From assembly GCF_022012305.1 (NCBI RefSeq), contig NZ_JAKLTM010000001.1:1226046-1290045 (forward strand): a stretch of DNA of 64,000 bases, read 5' to 3'. The translations under genes were made by a program, and so were the position numbers. Positions 17,360 to 25,858 of this stretch are shown piece by piece (position 1 is the first letter of the stretch; every line of letters starts with the position of its first letter). The stretch comes from Ramlibacter paludis (GTDB lineage: Bacteria; Pseudomonadota; Gammaproteobacteria; Burkholderiales; Burkholderiaceae_C). The notes under the pieces were generated by a model. It did not search any database. It had not been told where the DNA came from and saw only the letters and a program-made list of their open reading frames with translations.

Positions 17360-18835
17360 TCAGCTGTAGGCCGGTGCGAGGCCGTCCCAGCACAGGTACT
17401 TGGTTTCCAGGAATTCGTCGATGCCGTAGTGCGAGCCTTCGCGCCCCAGGCCGCTTTGCTTGACGCCGCCGAAGGGCGCGACTTCGTTGGAGATCAGCCC
17501 GCAGTTGATGCCCACCATGCCCGACTCCAGCTGTTCCGCGGTGCGCCAGACGCGCGCGGCGTCGCGGCTGAACAGGTAGGCCGCCAGGCCGAACTCGCTG
17601 TCGTTGGCCAGCGCGATCGCCTCGTCGTCGGTCGTGAAGCGGATCAGCGGCAGCACGGGGCCGAAGGTCTCCTCGCGCGCGATCGCCATGTCGGCGCGCA
17701 CGCCGGCCAGCACGGTCGGCTGGAAGAACGACGCGCCGAGCGCGTGCCGCTTGCCGCCGGTGAGCACGCTGGCGCCGGCCGCGACCGCATCGCGCAAGTG
17801 GCCTTCCACCTTCTCCACGGCACCGCCGTCGATCAGCGGCCCGACCTGCACGCCGGCCTCCAGGCCGTTGCCCACCTTCATCTGCGCGGTGCGCAGCGCC
17901 AGGCGTTCGGCCATCCGGTCGTAGATGCCGTCCTGCACCAGCACGCGGTTGGCGGCGATGCAGGACTGGCCGGTGTTGCGGAACTTGGCCTGCAGCACGC
18001 CTTCGACGGCCAGGTCCAGGTCGGCATCGTCGAACACGATGCAGGGCGCGTTGCCGCCCAGTTCCATCGAGCATTTCTTGATGGTGGCGGCCGACTGCTG
18101 CAGCAGCACGCGGCCGACCTCGGTGGAACCGGTGAAGGTGATCTTGCGCACCAGGGGATGCGCGGTGAGCGTGTTGCCGATGGCGCGGGTGTCGTTGCCG
18201 GTGAGCACGTTGAACACGCCCGGCGGAATGCCGGCGCGCTGCGCGAGGTCCGCCAGCGCCAGCGCGGTCAGCGGCGTCTGGCTGGCGGGTTTGACCACCA
18301 TGCTGCAGCCGGCGGCCAGCGCGGGGCCGGCCTTGCGCGTGATCATCGCTGCCGGGAAGTTCCAGGGCGTGATGGCGGCGCAGACGCCCACCGGCTGCTT
18401 CAGCACCACGATGCGGGCGGTGTCGCGCGGCGCCGGCACCACGTCGCCGCGCACGCGCTTGGCCTCTTCGGAAAACCACTGCACGAAGGAGGCGGCATAG
18501 TCGATCTCGCCTTTCGCCTCGACCAGCGGCTTGCCTTCCTCCAGCGTGATGAGCGTGGCGAGGTCGTCCTTGTGCTGCAGCATCAGCTCGTACCAGCGGC
18601 GCAGGATTTCCGAGCGGTGCTTCGCGGTCGCCTTGCGCCATTGCAGGAAGGCGGCGTGCGCCACTTCGATGGCGTGGGTGGTCTCCGCTTGCTGCAGGCG
18701 CGGCAACTCGGCCAGCAGAGAGCCGTCGGCGGGATTGCGCAGGCCGTAGCTGCCGTACGCGGTCGTGGCGATCCACTCGCCGCCCACGAAGGCGGCGCTG
18801 CGCAACAGCGAAGGGTCGTTCAGCAGCTTCAGCAC
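17360..18835 (-). CDS. NAD(P)-dependent aldehyde dehydrogenase (succinate-semialdehyde type)
   Basis: This 491-residue aldehyde dehydrogenase has the catalytic cysteine C292 in GQSCIAANR, the glutamate in MELGGNAPC, and TPWNFPAAM for cofactor binding. It most resembles succinate-semialdehyde or alpha-ketoglutarate-semialdehyde dehydrogenases. There is no ATG in range; I chose GTG at 18835, which overlaps the upstream gene by 7 bases and gives the normal family length. With the DapA-like aldolase directly upstream, the pair resembles sugar-acid dehydratase plus semialdehyde dehydrogenase modules. Confidence 0.88.
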   Translation of the reverse strand: MLKLLNDPSLLRSAAFVGGEWIATTAYGSYGLRNPADGSLLAELPRLQQAETTHAIEVAHAAFLQWRKATAKHRSEILRRWYELMLQHKDDLATLITLEEGKPLVEAKGEIDYAASFVQWFSEEAKRVRGDVVPAPRDTARIVVLKQPVGVCAAITPWNFPAAMITRKAGPALAAGCSMVVKPASQTPLTALALADLAQRAGIPPGVFNVLTGNDTRAIGNTLTAHPLVRKITFTGSTEVGRVLLQQSAATIKKCSMELGGNAPCIVFDDADLDLAVEGVLQAKFRNTGQSCIAANRVLVQDGIYDRMAERLALRTAQMKVGNGLEAGVQVGPLIDGGAVEKVEGHLRDAVAAGASVLTGGKRHALGASFFQPTVLAGVRADMAIAREETFGPVLPLIRFTTDDEAIALANDSEFGLAAYLFSRDAARVWRTAEQLESGMVGINCGLISNEVAPFGGVKQSGLGREGSHYGIDEFLETKYLCWDGLAPAYS

Positions 18836-19848
18836 GGATGGCGTCCCACCATGAAGGCGCTGTCGGGGTCGGAAGTCACGGGCAGGCCCGAGGCGACGAG
18901 GCCCTGGCGCAGCTGCTTCATGAAGCGGTCCGGCACGCGCATGGCGGGCGCGCGCAGCGGGCCGCCGTTGAAGCCCGCCAGCCAGTCCTGGTATTTCCAC
19001 ATCGTGCGGTTCAGCACGCCGGTGCCCGGCGCGTAGCTGCCGGCCGCGGCGCCGTTGGCGTTGCGCGCCGGGTTGACCTTCCAGTACAGCTCCATGGCGG
19101 CCTCCCATTCGCCCTTGCGCGCGAGCTCGAAGGCGCGCGGGTAGTAGGTGGACATCCACTGCGTATTGCTGGTGCCGGAGAACTGCAGCTTCATCAGGCT
19201 CATGAGCGGAATGGCGTCGCCTTCGATCGGGCAGCTGATCACCACCTCGTCGCGGAAGTGGTGGTACATCTCGCACAGGCCGGCCGGCAGCGGAAAGCCT
19301 TGTTCCGACTTGATGGCCGCGATGTTGGGGCAGTCCTGCAGCAGCTTGCGCACCAGCTGCACCGACATGCCGGCCGGGTGCACGCGCTCGAAGCCCCACA
19401 GCGGGATCGGGAACAGCATCACGGCCAGGTTGGTCGCGTCACAGAAGGCCCTGGTGTAGTCGTAGATCTCCTGCTCGGTGCTCGGCCAGAACTGGGGCGG
19501 ATAGGAGAGCAGCACGATGTCGGCGCCGGCCTTCTCGGCCAGCTGCGCGGCTTCGATGTTCTCGGCCAGTGTGCCGAAGGCGGCGTGAAAGAACAGGCCC
19601 AGCTTGCTGCCGGCGGTGTCGCGCGCCCAGGCGGTGAACTGCGCGTTCTCTTCCGGCGTGATGGCGACTTCGGAGCACAGCAGGGTGTAGCTGTAGCCGA
19701 ACTCGCGGGCCAGGGCAATGTCGTGGCGGATGCCTTGCTCGTTCAGGCGCTTGAGGTCGGCCGAGTAGCTGGGGATGGTGACGGCGGAGCAGCCGGTGAG
19801 CTTCTCGCGCGCCCAGGCGCGGGCGTCCTTCTTCTGGTAGGCGGGCAT
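18829..19848 (-). CDS. DapA/DHDPS family lyase
   Basis: The 339-residue product belongs to the dihydrodipicolinate synthase superfamily of Schiff-base aldolases and dehydratases. The probable catalytic lysine is in NIAAIKSEQG and a conserved tyrosine in VLLSYPPQFW. It is longer than DapA (about 290) and lacks diaminopimelate context, so it is probably a catabolic member such as a keto-deoxy sugar-acid dehydratase or aldolase. A GGAACC ribosome site precedes the ATG. It overlaps the aldehyde dehydrogenase gene downstream. Confidence 0.83.
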   Translation of the reverse strand: MPAYQKKDARAWAREKLTGCSAVTIPSYSADLKRLNEQGIRHDIALAREFGYSYTLLCSEVAITPEENAQFTAWARDTAGSKLGLFFHAAFGTLAENIEAAQLAEKAGADIVLLSYPPQFWPSTEQEIYDYTRAFCDATNLAVMLFPIPLWGFERVHPAGMSVQLVRKLLQDCPNIAAIKSEQGFPLPAGLCEMYHHFRDEVVISCPIEGDAIPLMSLMKLQFSGTSNTQWMSTYYPRAFELARKGEWEAAMELYWKVNPARNANGAAAGSYAPGTGVLNRTMWKYQDWLAGFNGGPLRAPAMRVPDRFMKQLRQGLVASGLPVTSDPDSAFMVGRHPC

Positions 19849-19860
19849 GGGGTTCCTTGT

Positions 19861-20871
19861 TTACTTGGCGACCGGGACGATCGATTGCGGCATTTCGGCG
19901 CCGAGGCCCTGGACGCGGGCGCGCGCCAGCAGCATTTCGGCGGTGATCACGTCCTGCAGCGCGGAGCCGACGGACTTGTAGAGGACGATGTCGCCAGGCG
20001 CGCGCTGCACACGGCCGGCGACCAGCGCATCCAGCGGCACCAGCTTGGCGTCGAAAGCGATGCCGGCGCGCTGCGCCGCCAGCATGTCACCGGTGTCGTG
20101 CGCCACCTCGTGCGGCATGTCGGCGACGATGGTGGCGGCGCGGGCGATCACCTGCTCGTCGACCTCGCGCTGCTCGGGCAGCGTGGAGCCGATGGAGACG
20201 ACGGTGGTGCCTGGCGCAATCCAGTCGCCGCGCAGCACCGGGCTTTCGTCGCGGCTGCGGGCCGCGCACAGGATCACGTCGGCGCCGTCCACCGCGGCGG
20301 GCGCCGAGGCGACGGCCTCGACCTGCAGCTCGCCCTGGAAGCGGGCCACGAACTTCTCGCGGCTGGCGGGCGTGGGGCTAAAGACTCTCGCCCCGGCGAT
20401 CTCGCGCACGGACGCCAGCGCGGCCAGCAGCCCCTGGGCTTCGAAACCGGAGCCGAGCACCGCGATGCGCAAGGGCTTGCGCGGCGCCGCCGCATCGACC
20501 GCCAGCGCTGCGGTGGCAGCGGTGCGGATGCCCGTGATGCGGTTGCCATCGATGAGGGCGCTCAGGCCCATCGTTTCGTGGTCGAACAGCGAGATCAGGT
20601 AGCTGGCCCGCCGGTTCTTCATGGAGGCGGCGATCAGCTTGCAGCCTACGTGCCCGCCATTGGGCGACACGGCGGTCATGCCGCGCAGCCAGAACCCGGC
20701 GCCGCGCGCCATGGAACGCGGGGGGACCATCGCATCGGCGACGGGCGCGGCGTAGGCGGCGCGCAGCGCGGCGATGGCGGCTTTCCAGTCGGCCAGCGCG
20801 GCGACATCGGCGTCGCTGAGAAAGAGGGTGGGCGGCACCTGCAGCGCCGTGTCGGGGTGGGGATGGCCCAA
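19861..20871 (-). CDS. Ornithine cyclodeaminase/mu-crystallin family protein
   Basis: This 336-residue NAD-binding protein has the family hallmarks GNRITGIRTAATAALAV and the Rossmann motif AVLGSGFEAQG. Family members include ornithine cyclodeaminase, alanine dehydrogenases and ketimine reductases; the exact reaction is not clear. The only good start is TTG at 20871, supported by AGGAG seven bases upstream. It lies 12 bp before the DapA-like gene and 98 bp after a LysR gene on the same strand. Confidence 0.85.
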   Translation of the reverse strand: MGHPHPDTALQVPPTLFLSDADVAALADWKAAIAALRAAYAAPVADAMVPPRSMARGAGFWLRGMTAVSPNGGHVGCKLIAASMKNRRASYLISLFDHETMGLSALIDGNRITGIRTAATAALAVDAAAPRKPLRIAVLGSGFEAQGLLAALASVREIAGARVFSPTPASREKFVARFQGELQVEAVASAPAAVDGADVILCAARSRDESPVLRGDWIAPGTTVVSIGSTLPEQREVDEQVIARAATIVADMPHEVAHDTGDMLAAQRAGIAFDAKLVPLDALVAGRVQRAPGDIVLYKSVGSALQDVITAEMLLARARVQGLGAEMPQSIVPVAK

Positions 20872-20969
20872 GGGAAGACTCCTGTCCGTTGCCTAGTCAT
20901 CGTAGGGAGCCATCCCCGCCGGGGCGACCGGGTTGGCCGGAAACCAGCTTTGCCGGAACCGGGAATCGG

Positions 20970-21893
20970 CTAGCGCGCCGCCAGCTTCCGGATCAACTCG
21001 CCGACGTTGCGGGTCGCCAGCGTATGCGGCCTGTGCGCCGTCGTGGCCAGCACGATGGTGCGATCGAGCACCGGCCGCACGATGGGCACCGTCGCCACGC
21101 GCGCCTGCTCGTGCGGCGCGACCGTGGCCGCCGTGATCGCGAAGCCGCCGCGACACGCCACGATCTCGTGCTGCAGCCGGATGGAGTTGGCTTCCAGCGC
21201 CGGCACGACCGTCACGTTGCGCTCCCGCGCCAACGCGGTGAGCCGCGCCCGCAGCGGATGCGGCTCGCTGGGCAGCACCAACGACAGCTTGGCGACTTCG
21301 TCGAAAGGAATCGACTTGCGCTTGGCAAGCGGATGCCCCTTGGGAACCACCAGCACCAGCGAGATGCGCTGCAGCACCGCCTCGCCCGGCTGCTCCGCAC
21401 CCTCGCGCAGCAGGATCGCCATGTCCAGCCGGCCCTGCACCAGCCAGTCCTCCAGCTGCACGCTCGAGCCCTCCGTCAGGTGCAGGCGCACCTGCGGCCA
21501 CTGCTTGCTCACTTCTGTGAACAGGCGTCCTGCCAGCAACGGCACCATCGAAGGCAGCATGCCGAAGCGCACGTCGCCCACCGGCAGGCCCTTGCGGGTG
21601 CGCATCTCGTCGGCCAGCTGCTCGGCCTCGCGCATCAGCGCGACGATGCGCGGGCGCACCTCCTGGCCGAACTCGGTGAGCACCACGCCGCGCCCGGTGC
21701 GGCGGAACAGGCGCGCCCCGGCTTCGCGTTCGAGCTGGGCGATGTTGCGGCTGACCACGGACAGCGGCATCTCCAGCGCCAATGCCGCGGCCGACACGCT
21801 GCCCAGGTCCGCCACCTTGGCGAAGAGATGCCACTTCGGGTCGAGGATGGTCTGCACGCCCCCATTCTCGCCCGCGGCGGCGGCGCGCTTCAT
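20970..21893 (-). CDS. LysR family transcriptional regulator
   Basis: The product is about 307 residues: an N-terminal LysR helix-turn-helix (VSAAALALEMPLSVVSRNIA) and a C-terminal effector domain. The ATG at 21893 overlaps the SDR stop (ATGA); a GTG at 21857 would give 295 residues. It lies within a same-strand run instead of divergent to its target, so it may control the downstream cyclodeaminase-aldolase-dehydrogenase-Bug genes. The effector is unknown. Confidence 0.87.
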   Translation of the reverse strand: MKRAAAAGENGGVQTILDPKWHLFAKVADLGSVSAAALALEMPLSVVSRNIAQLEREAGARLFRRTGRGVVLTEFGQEVRPRIVALMREAEQLADEMRTRKGLPVGDVRFGMLPSMVPLLAGRLFTEVSKQWPQVRLHLTEGSSVQLEDWLVQGRLDMAILLREGAEQPGEAVLQRISLVLVVPKGHPLAKRKSIPFDEVAKLSLVLPSEPHPLRARLTALARERNVTVVPALEANSIRLQHEIVACRGGFAITAATVAPHEQARVATVPIVRPVLDRTIVLATTAHRPHTLATRNVGELIRKLAAR

Positions 21894-22663
21894 CCGCCGT
21901 CGCTGACCAGCGTGCCGCCGTCCACCACCAGTGCCTGGCCGGTGATGAAGCCGCCGGCGCGCGCGGCCAGCATCACCGCGAGTCCGGCGACCTCCTCGGG
22001 TTGGCCGGGGCGCCGCAGCGGCGTGGCCGCCAGGCGCCTGGCCATGAACTCCTGGTCCGCGAGCAGCTGCGCGGCGAATGGTGTTTCGATCAGGCCCGGG
22101 CAGATGGCGTTGACCCGCACGTTGCGCGGTCCCCATTCCACCGCCAGGCTGCGCGCCAGCTGCACGAGGCCGGCCTTGCTGACGCCGTAAGGGCCGATGG
22201 CCCGGGTGCCGCGGAGGCCGGCGATGCTGGCCACCAGGATCACGCTGCCACCGCCCGCTTCGGCCATCGCGGGGATGGCGCGCGACGTGAGCCACACGGA
22301 GGCCAGCAGGTTGATGCCCAGCACGCGCTCCCAGTCGCGCGGCGTGCCCGTGCGCATGGGACCGACGGGGCCTTCGATGCCGGCGTTGGACACCAGCGTG
22401 TCCAGGCGGCCGAAGCGGGCCAGCACGGCATCGACCGCGCTTTCGCACTGGGCCTGGTCCGCGACGTCGAATGCGTGGGCGCTGGCCGCCAGTCCGCGGC
22501 CGCGCAGTTGGGCGGCGGCGGCCTCGCAGCGCACCGGGTCCAGGTCGGACAGCATCACCTGCGCGCCGTGCTGCGCGAGCGCCTCGGCCATCGCAAAGCC
22601 CAGGCCGCCGGCCGCGCCGGTGACCAGCGCGACTTGCCCTTGCAGGTCGAACAGCGGCCGCAT
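21890..22663 (-). CDS. SDR family oxidoreductase
   Basis: This 257-residue classical short-chain dehydrogenase/reductase has TGAAGGLG (cofactor), NAG, the active serine in VASIAG and the YxxxK pair in YGVSK. It uses NAD(P)H to interconvert an alcohol and ketone. Its start is one base after the stop of the epimerase gene and its stop overlaps the LysR start, so the three are co-transcribed. The substrate may be a sugar acid or hydroxy acid, judged from the neighbours. Confidence 0.9.
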   Translation of the reverse strand: MRPLFDLQGQVALVTGAAGGLGFAMAEALAQHGAQVMLSDLDPVRCEAAAAQLRGRGLAASAHAFDVADQAQCESAVDAVLARFGRLDTLVSNAGIEGPVGPMRTGTPRDWERVLGINLLASVWLTSRAIPAMAEAGGGSVILVASIAGLRGTRAIGPYGVSKAGLVQLARSLAVEWGPRNVRVNAICPGLIETPFAAQLLADQEFMARRLAATPLRRPGQPEEVAGLAVMLAARAGGFITGQALVVDGGTLVSDGG

Positions 22664-22664
22664 G

Positions 22665-23624
22665 TCAGCCCAGCTGCGTGGAACGGCGCACCAGCGCTTC
22701 CAGCGAGCCGTCGTTGCGAAAGCCCGCCGCATCGGCTGCGTCGGTCGTGATCGGCGGGAAGCTGCCGAACAGCGCCTCGATGCGCGCGTCCGGCTGCCAG
22801 CTGGCGAGGGCCGACACGTCCTCGCCCCGCACTGCGCCGATGGCGTCCACCAGTTGCGCGAAGCTGAAATGCAACGTGGGCAGCGTCACGCTGCGGCGCG
22901 CGGGCAGCGATGCGGCTGGCACCGTCGCTGCATGCAGCAGGTTGTCGACCACGTTGACGATCGACGAGGCCCAGGTGCTCGCCTCGGGCCGCACCGGCAA
23001 GGTGATGGGGCGTCCCGCGCCCAGCTCGCGGATCATGTCGCTCATGAAGGCCGACATCTGCCCGGTGCGCGCGGGCGGCCGCGCCAGCACGCCGGGCAGG
23101 CGCAGCGAGCGCCCATCGACCCAGCCGCGGCGGCTGAAGTCGGCCACCAGGATCTCGCCGACCAGCTTCTGCGCGCCGTACGTCATCTGCGGGGCGGCCG
23201 GCGTGCCATCGTCCACCTGCGGCGGCAGGGGCGAGGCGAACACGCCGATCGTGCTGGCGAAGACGAACACCGGCGCCCGCCCGCCGCGCTGCACCTGCGC
23301 GCGGCCGGCTTCGAGCAGCAGCGTGGTGCCGCCTACGTTGACGTCGCGGCCCAGCTCGTAGTCCTGCTCCGCCGCGCCGCCGGGGATGCTGGCCAGGTGG
23401 AAGATCACGTCGACGGGGTCGTCGAAGGCGGCGTTGACCGTCGCGGCGTGGGCGATGCTGCCGGTGAGTTGCCGTTCGAAGGGCGCGGGCGGGGCGCTGG
23501 TGAAACTGGTGTCCAGCGAAGTGAGGCGGGTGATGGCCTGGCCCGCCAGGCGGGTCTCCGCCCGCAACCGGGCGACGAGAGCCTGGCCGACGAAGCCGTT
23601 GGCGCCGGTGACGGCGATGTGCAT
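22665..23624 (-). CDS. NAD-dependent epimerase/dehydratase (D-erythronate dehydrogenase-like)
   Basis: This 319-residue extended SDR begins with TGANGFVG and has the catalytic YxxxK in MTYGAQK, preceded by FASTIGVF. The sequence layout resembles D-erythronate dehydrogenase (DenD), which oxidises four-carbon sugar acids; I infer this from recalled similarity only. It heads the minus-strand run with an SDR, LysR, cyclodeaminase-like protein, DapA-like lyase, aldehyde dehydrogenase and Bug protein, which fits use of a sugar acid or hydroxy acid. Confidence 0.8.
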   Translation of the reverse strand: MHIAVTGANGFVGQALVARLRAETRLAGQAITRLTSLDTSFTSAPPAPFERQLTGSIAHAATVNAAFDDPVDVIFHLASIPGGAAEQDYELGRDVNVGGTTLLLEAGRAQVQRGGRAPVFVFASTIGVFASPLPPQVDDGTPAAPQMTYGAQKLVGEILVADFSRRGWVDGRSLRLPGVLARPPARTGQMSAFMSDMIRELGAGRPITLPVRPEASTWASSIVNVVDNLLHAATVPAASLPARRSVTLPTLHFSFAQLVDAIGAVRGEDVSALASWQPDARIEALFGSFPPITTDAADAAGFRNDGSLEALVRRSTQLG

Positions 23625-23799
23625 CTGCTGTTCCTTGAGGACGGCGCGATGCTAGCGGCGATGGGGGCGCGGGGGAAATCGATTGGGGTGATGGCTTGTA
23701 TCGGGCCGGGTGATGCGACTGAGGGGGCTTGGCTGGGAAGGGTGAGTCTGCTCTGGTTGACTCCGCCGTGGCTGGATTCGGCCGCAGGATCCGACCGCG

Positions 23800-24417
23800 T
23801 CAAGCTTGGCGCTTGGCAAGCGCGAGATAGACACCAAGCCCCAGCATCGTCATGCCGGAGACGCGCGTCATCAAGCGAGCGCGCCCTGCTCGAACCGCGC
23901 TCGATCGAAGCAATCTGTCCGCAGCGAACACCGCCACCACGTCTGCGAGCGTGTTGAGGGCCACGCAGATCGTCCCAAGAAGCGCCAGCTGCGCCGCGAG
24001 AGGCTGGGCGGAAGAGACGAATTGAGGCAGGAAAGCGAGGAAGAACAGCGCTGTCTTGACGTTCAGGAATTCGACCGCGATCCCCTCGCGGAAGGCTCGT
24101 CGAGGACCTTGCGAAGCGACGGGATTGGCACGCAAGGCCTGCTCCTTGCCGCGGAGCATGCGAAGGCCCAGGTAGATCAAGTAGGCGGCGCCGACGTACT
24201 TCACTACGCTGAAGGCGAAGGCCGACTGGGCAACCAGCAATGACAGGCCCAAGGCGGCAGCCAGCACGTGGAGCATGCCGCCGAGGCCAGTGCCGAAGCA
24301 GGAGGCCAAGCCTTCGGCCCGCCCGCCCGCGACTGTACGGGCAACCACATACGCCATGCCCGGACCTGGCGTGATGGCAAGAAGCGCGGCAGCGAAGGCA
24401 AAAGCGAGAAGGGACAT
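23800..24417 (-). CDS. LysE family exporter
   Basis: The 205-residue product has about six membrane segments and the LysE/RhtB family start LLAITPGPGMAYVVARTVAGG. Members export amino acids or similar small molecules. I chose the ATG at 24417, which gives the usual length, over 24486. The codon use looks somewhat less GC-biased than its neighbours. It lies 20 bp downstream of the ABM gene on the same strand. Confidence 0.87.
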   Translation of the reverse strand: MSLLAFAFAAALLAITPGPGMAYVVARTVAGGRAEGLASCFGTGLGGMLHVLAAALGLSLLVAQSAFAFSVVKYVGAAYLIYLGLRMLRGKEQALRANPVASQGPRRAFREGIAVEFLNVKTALFFLAFLPQFVSSAQPLAAQLALLGTICVALNTLADVVAVFAADRLLRSSAVRAGRARLMTRVSGMTMLGLGVYLALAKRQA

Positions 24418-24436
24418 GAGATGTCCGAAAGAGGCT

Positions 24437-24766
24437 TCAGTCGGCGCTCGTGACAGGAAGCAAGCCCTCGAGCTTCGAGTCCCCATAGACGCGCAGGACC
24501 TGCGAGATCACGACTTGGTAACCAGCAAGCCATCTGCCTTGCTTGGCTTTCGCTTCAAGATGCCGGGGATGCTCGATCAGGGACTGCAGTGCTTCGAGCG
24601 ATTCCCAGTAGTAGACGTTGGAGACCAGTCCCGTCGCGGGATTCTCCCAGGCCTCCTCGCCGAGGTACCCAGGCGAGGAGCGCGCCATTTCCGCGATGTC
24701 CTGGTCGATGCGATGGAACTCGTCGTCGAATTGGCCCTTGGCGAAGATGAAGGTGGCGGAGTACAT
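24437..24766 (-). CDS. Antibiotic-biosynthesis-monooxygenase (ABM) domain protein
   Basis: The product is a 109-residue single-domain protein with a ferredoxin-like ABM pattern: YSATFIFAKGQFDDEFHRID, GYLGEEAWENPATG and VYYWESLEALQSLIEH. ABM proteins act as small cofactor-free oxygenases or heme-degrading enzymes, but many are uncharacterised. I chose the ATG at 24766, which has GGGAG nine bases upstream. It probably shares a transcript with the LysE gene. Confidence 0.75.
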   Translation of the reverse strand: MYSATFIFAKGQFDDEFHRIDQDIAEMARSSPGYLGEEAWENPATGLVSNVYYWESLEALQSLIEHPRHLEAKAKQGRWLAGYQVVISQVLRVYGDSKLEGLLPVTSAD

Positions 24767-24843
24767 CGGCGGATTCTCCCAGAGGACATTCCCCCTACCT
24801 TCCGACGGCAGCTTTCGGCCAAAGAGCAGACCCCCCATCCCTC

Positions 24844-25758
24844 TCAAATCCCCGGCATCCCCCCCGCCACCCCCTCGATCTGCACCCTGACCCACTGCAC
24901 CCCCGGATCATCCGCCCGGTAGCGATGCCACTGCAGCACCTCGGTCAGCCGCGGCGTTTCCATCGGCGGCTCGAACAGGCGCACCGGCATCGACTGCTCG
25001 AACTGCATCGCCAGCCGCGTCTGCACGGTGGCGATGCGGCGGGTGCCGACCACGAAGCGCGGCATCAGCACGAAGCCGTGGGTCACCACCTCGATGCGGC
25101 GCGTCTGGCCGTGCTGGTTGGCGTACCAGGACTCGAACCACGGATTGGCGCCCTGTTCGTTCTGGTAGACCACGTGGCCGAGTGACTGGTACTGCTCCAG
25201 CGTGATGCCGTCCTGCAGCTGCGGATGCTGGGCGCAGGCGATCACCTGGTAGGTGTCCTCGAACAGCACCGCTTGCGGATGGTCGGCCAGCGTCAGGTGC
25301 GCGGGCGTCACCAGGAAGTCGGCGCGGCCTTGGTCCAGGTCCTGCGCCATGGTCATGCTGCTCGGGCGCACGTCGAAGCTCAGGCCCGGCGCCACCAGCG
25401 CGATGCGGCGCAGCACTTCGGCCATCAGCACGTTGGAGACGTAGTCGGAGGCGATCACCGTGAAGTGGCGCCGCGCGGTCGCCGGGTCGAAGTCCGGCCG
25501 CACGCCCAGCGTGGAGTCGACCTTCAGCAGGATGTCGCGCACCGGCTGGATCATGCTTTCGGCGCGCGGCGTCAGCTTCATGGCGCGTCCCATCGGCACC
25601 AGCAGCGGGTCGTCGAAGTATTCGCGCAGCCGCGCCAGCACGCCGCTCATGGCCGACTGGGTCATGTGCATGCGCTCGGCCGCGCGCGTGACGTTGCGTT
25701 CGGCCAGCAGCGCGTCCAGCGCGATCAGCAGGTTGAGGTCGATCCGCTGGTACCGCAT
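24844..25758 (-). CDS. LysR family regulator (NodD-like)
   Basis: This 304-residue LysR protein begins MRYQRIDLNLLIALDALLAE and has the helix-turn-helix VTRAAERMHMTQSAMSGVLA, both typical of the NodD/NahR/PcpR branch that senses aromatic or phenolic compounds. It is divergent from the long operon starting at 25859, with a 100-bp intergenic region holding an inverted repeat. It is therefore the likely activator of that operon. Confidence 0.9.
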   Translation of the reverse strand: MRYQRIDLNLLIALDALLAERNVTRAAERMHMTQSAMSGVLARLREYFDDPLLVPMGRAMKLTPRAESMIQPVRDILLKVDSTLGVRPDFDPATARRHFTVIASDYVSNVLMAEVLRRIALVAPGLSFDVRPSSMTMAQDLDQGRADFLVTPAHLTLADHPQAVLFEDTYQVIACAQHPQLQDGITLEQYQSLGHVVYQNEQGANPWFESWYANQHGQTRRIEVVTHGFVLMPRFVVGTRRIATVQTRLAMQFEQSMPVRLFEPPMETPRLTEVLQWHRYRADDPGVQWVRVQIEGVAGGMPGI

Positions 25759-25792
25759 GGGCCGATGATAGCCGCGCAGGTATTGCGCCCGC

Positions 25793-25807
25793 CGATGGCT
25801 GCCATCG
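25793..25807. promoter_or_regulatory. Inverted repeat in divergent LysR promoter region
   Basis: CGATGG-CTG-CCATCG is a perfect 6-bp inverted repeat about midway between the divergent LysR and lactonase genes. It could be part of the LysR recognition site; no consensus T-N11-A with longer symmetry was found. Confidence 0.35.
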
Positions 25808-25858
25808 CCAGATTCCGTTGGCGGCGGCCGCCGCCTTTCCCTAGAGTCCGCTGCGACC

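Noticed and set aside
18838..20973. 711-residue open frame on the plus strand
   Set aside because: It opposes the DapA-like and cyclodeaminase genes, has low-complexity HAQAV-type composition and no start context.
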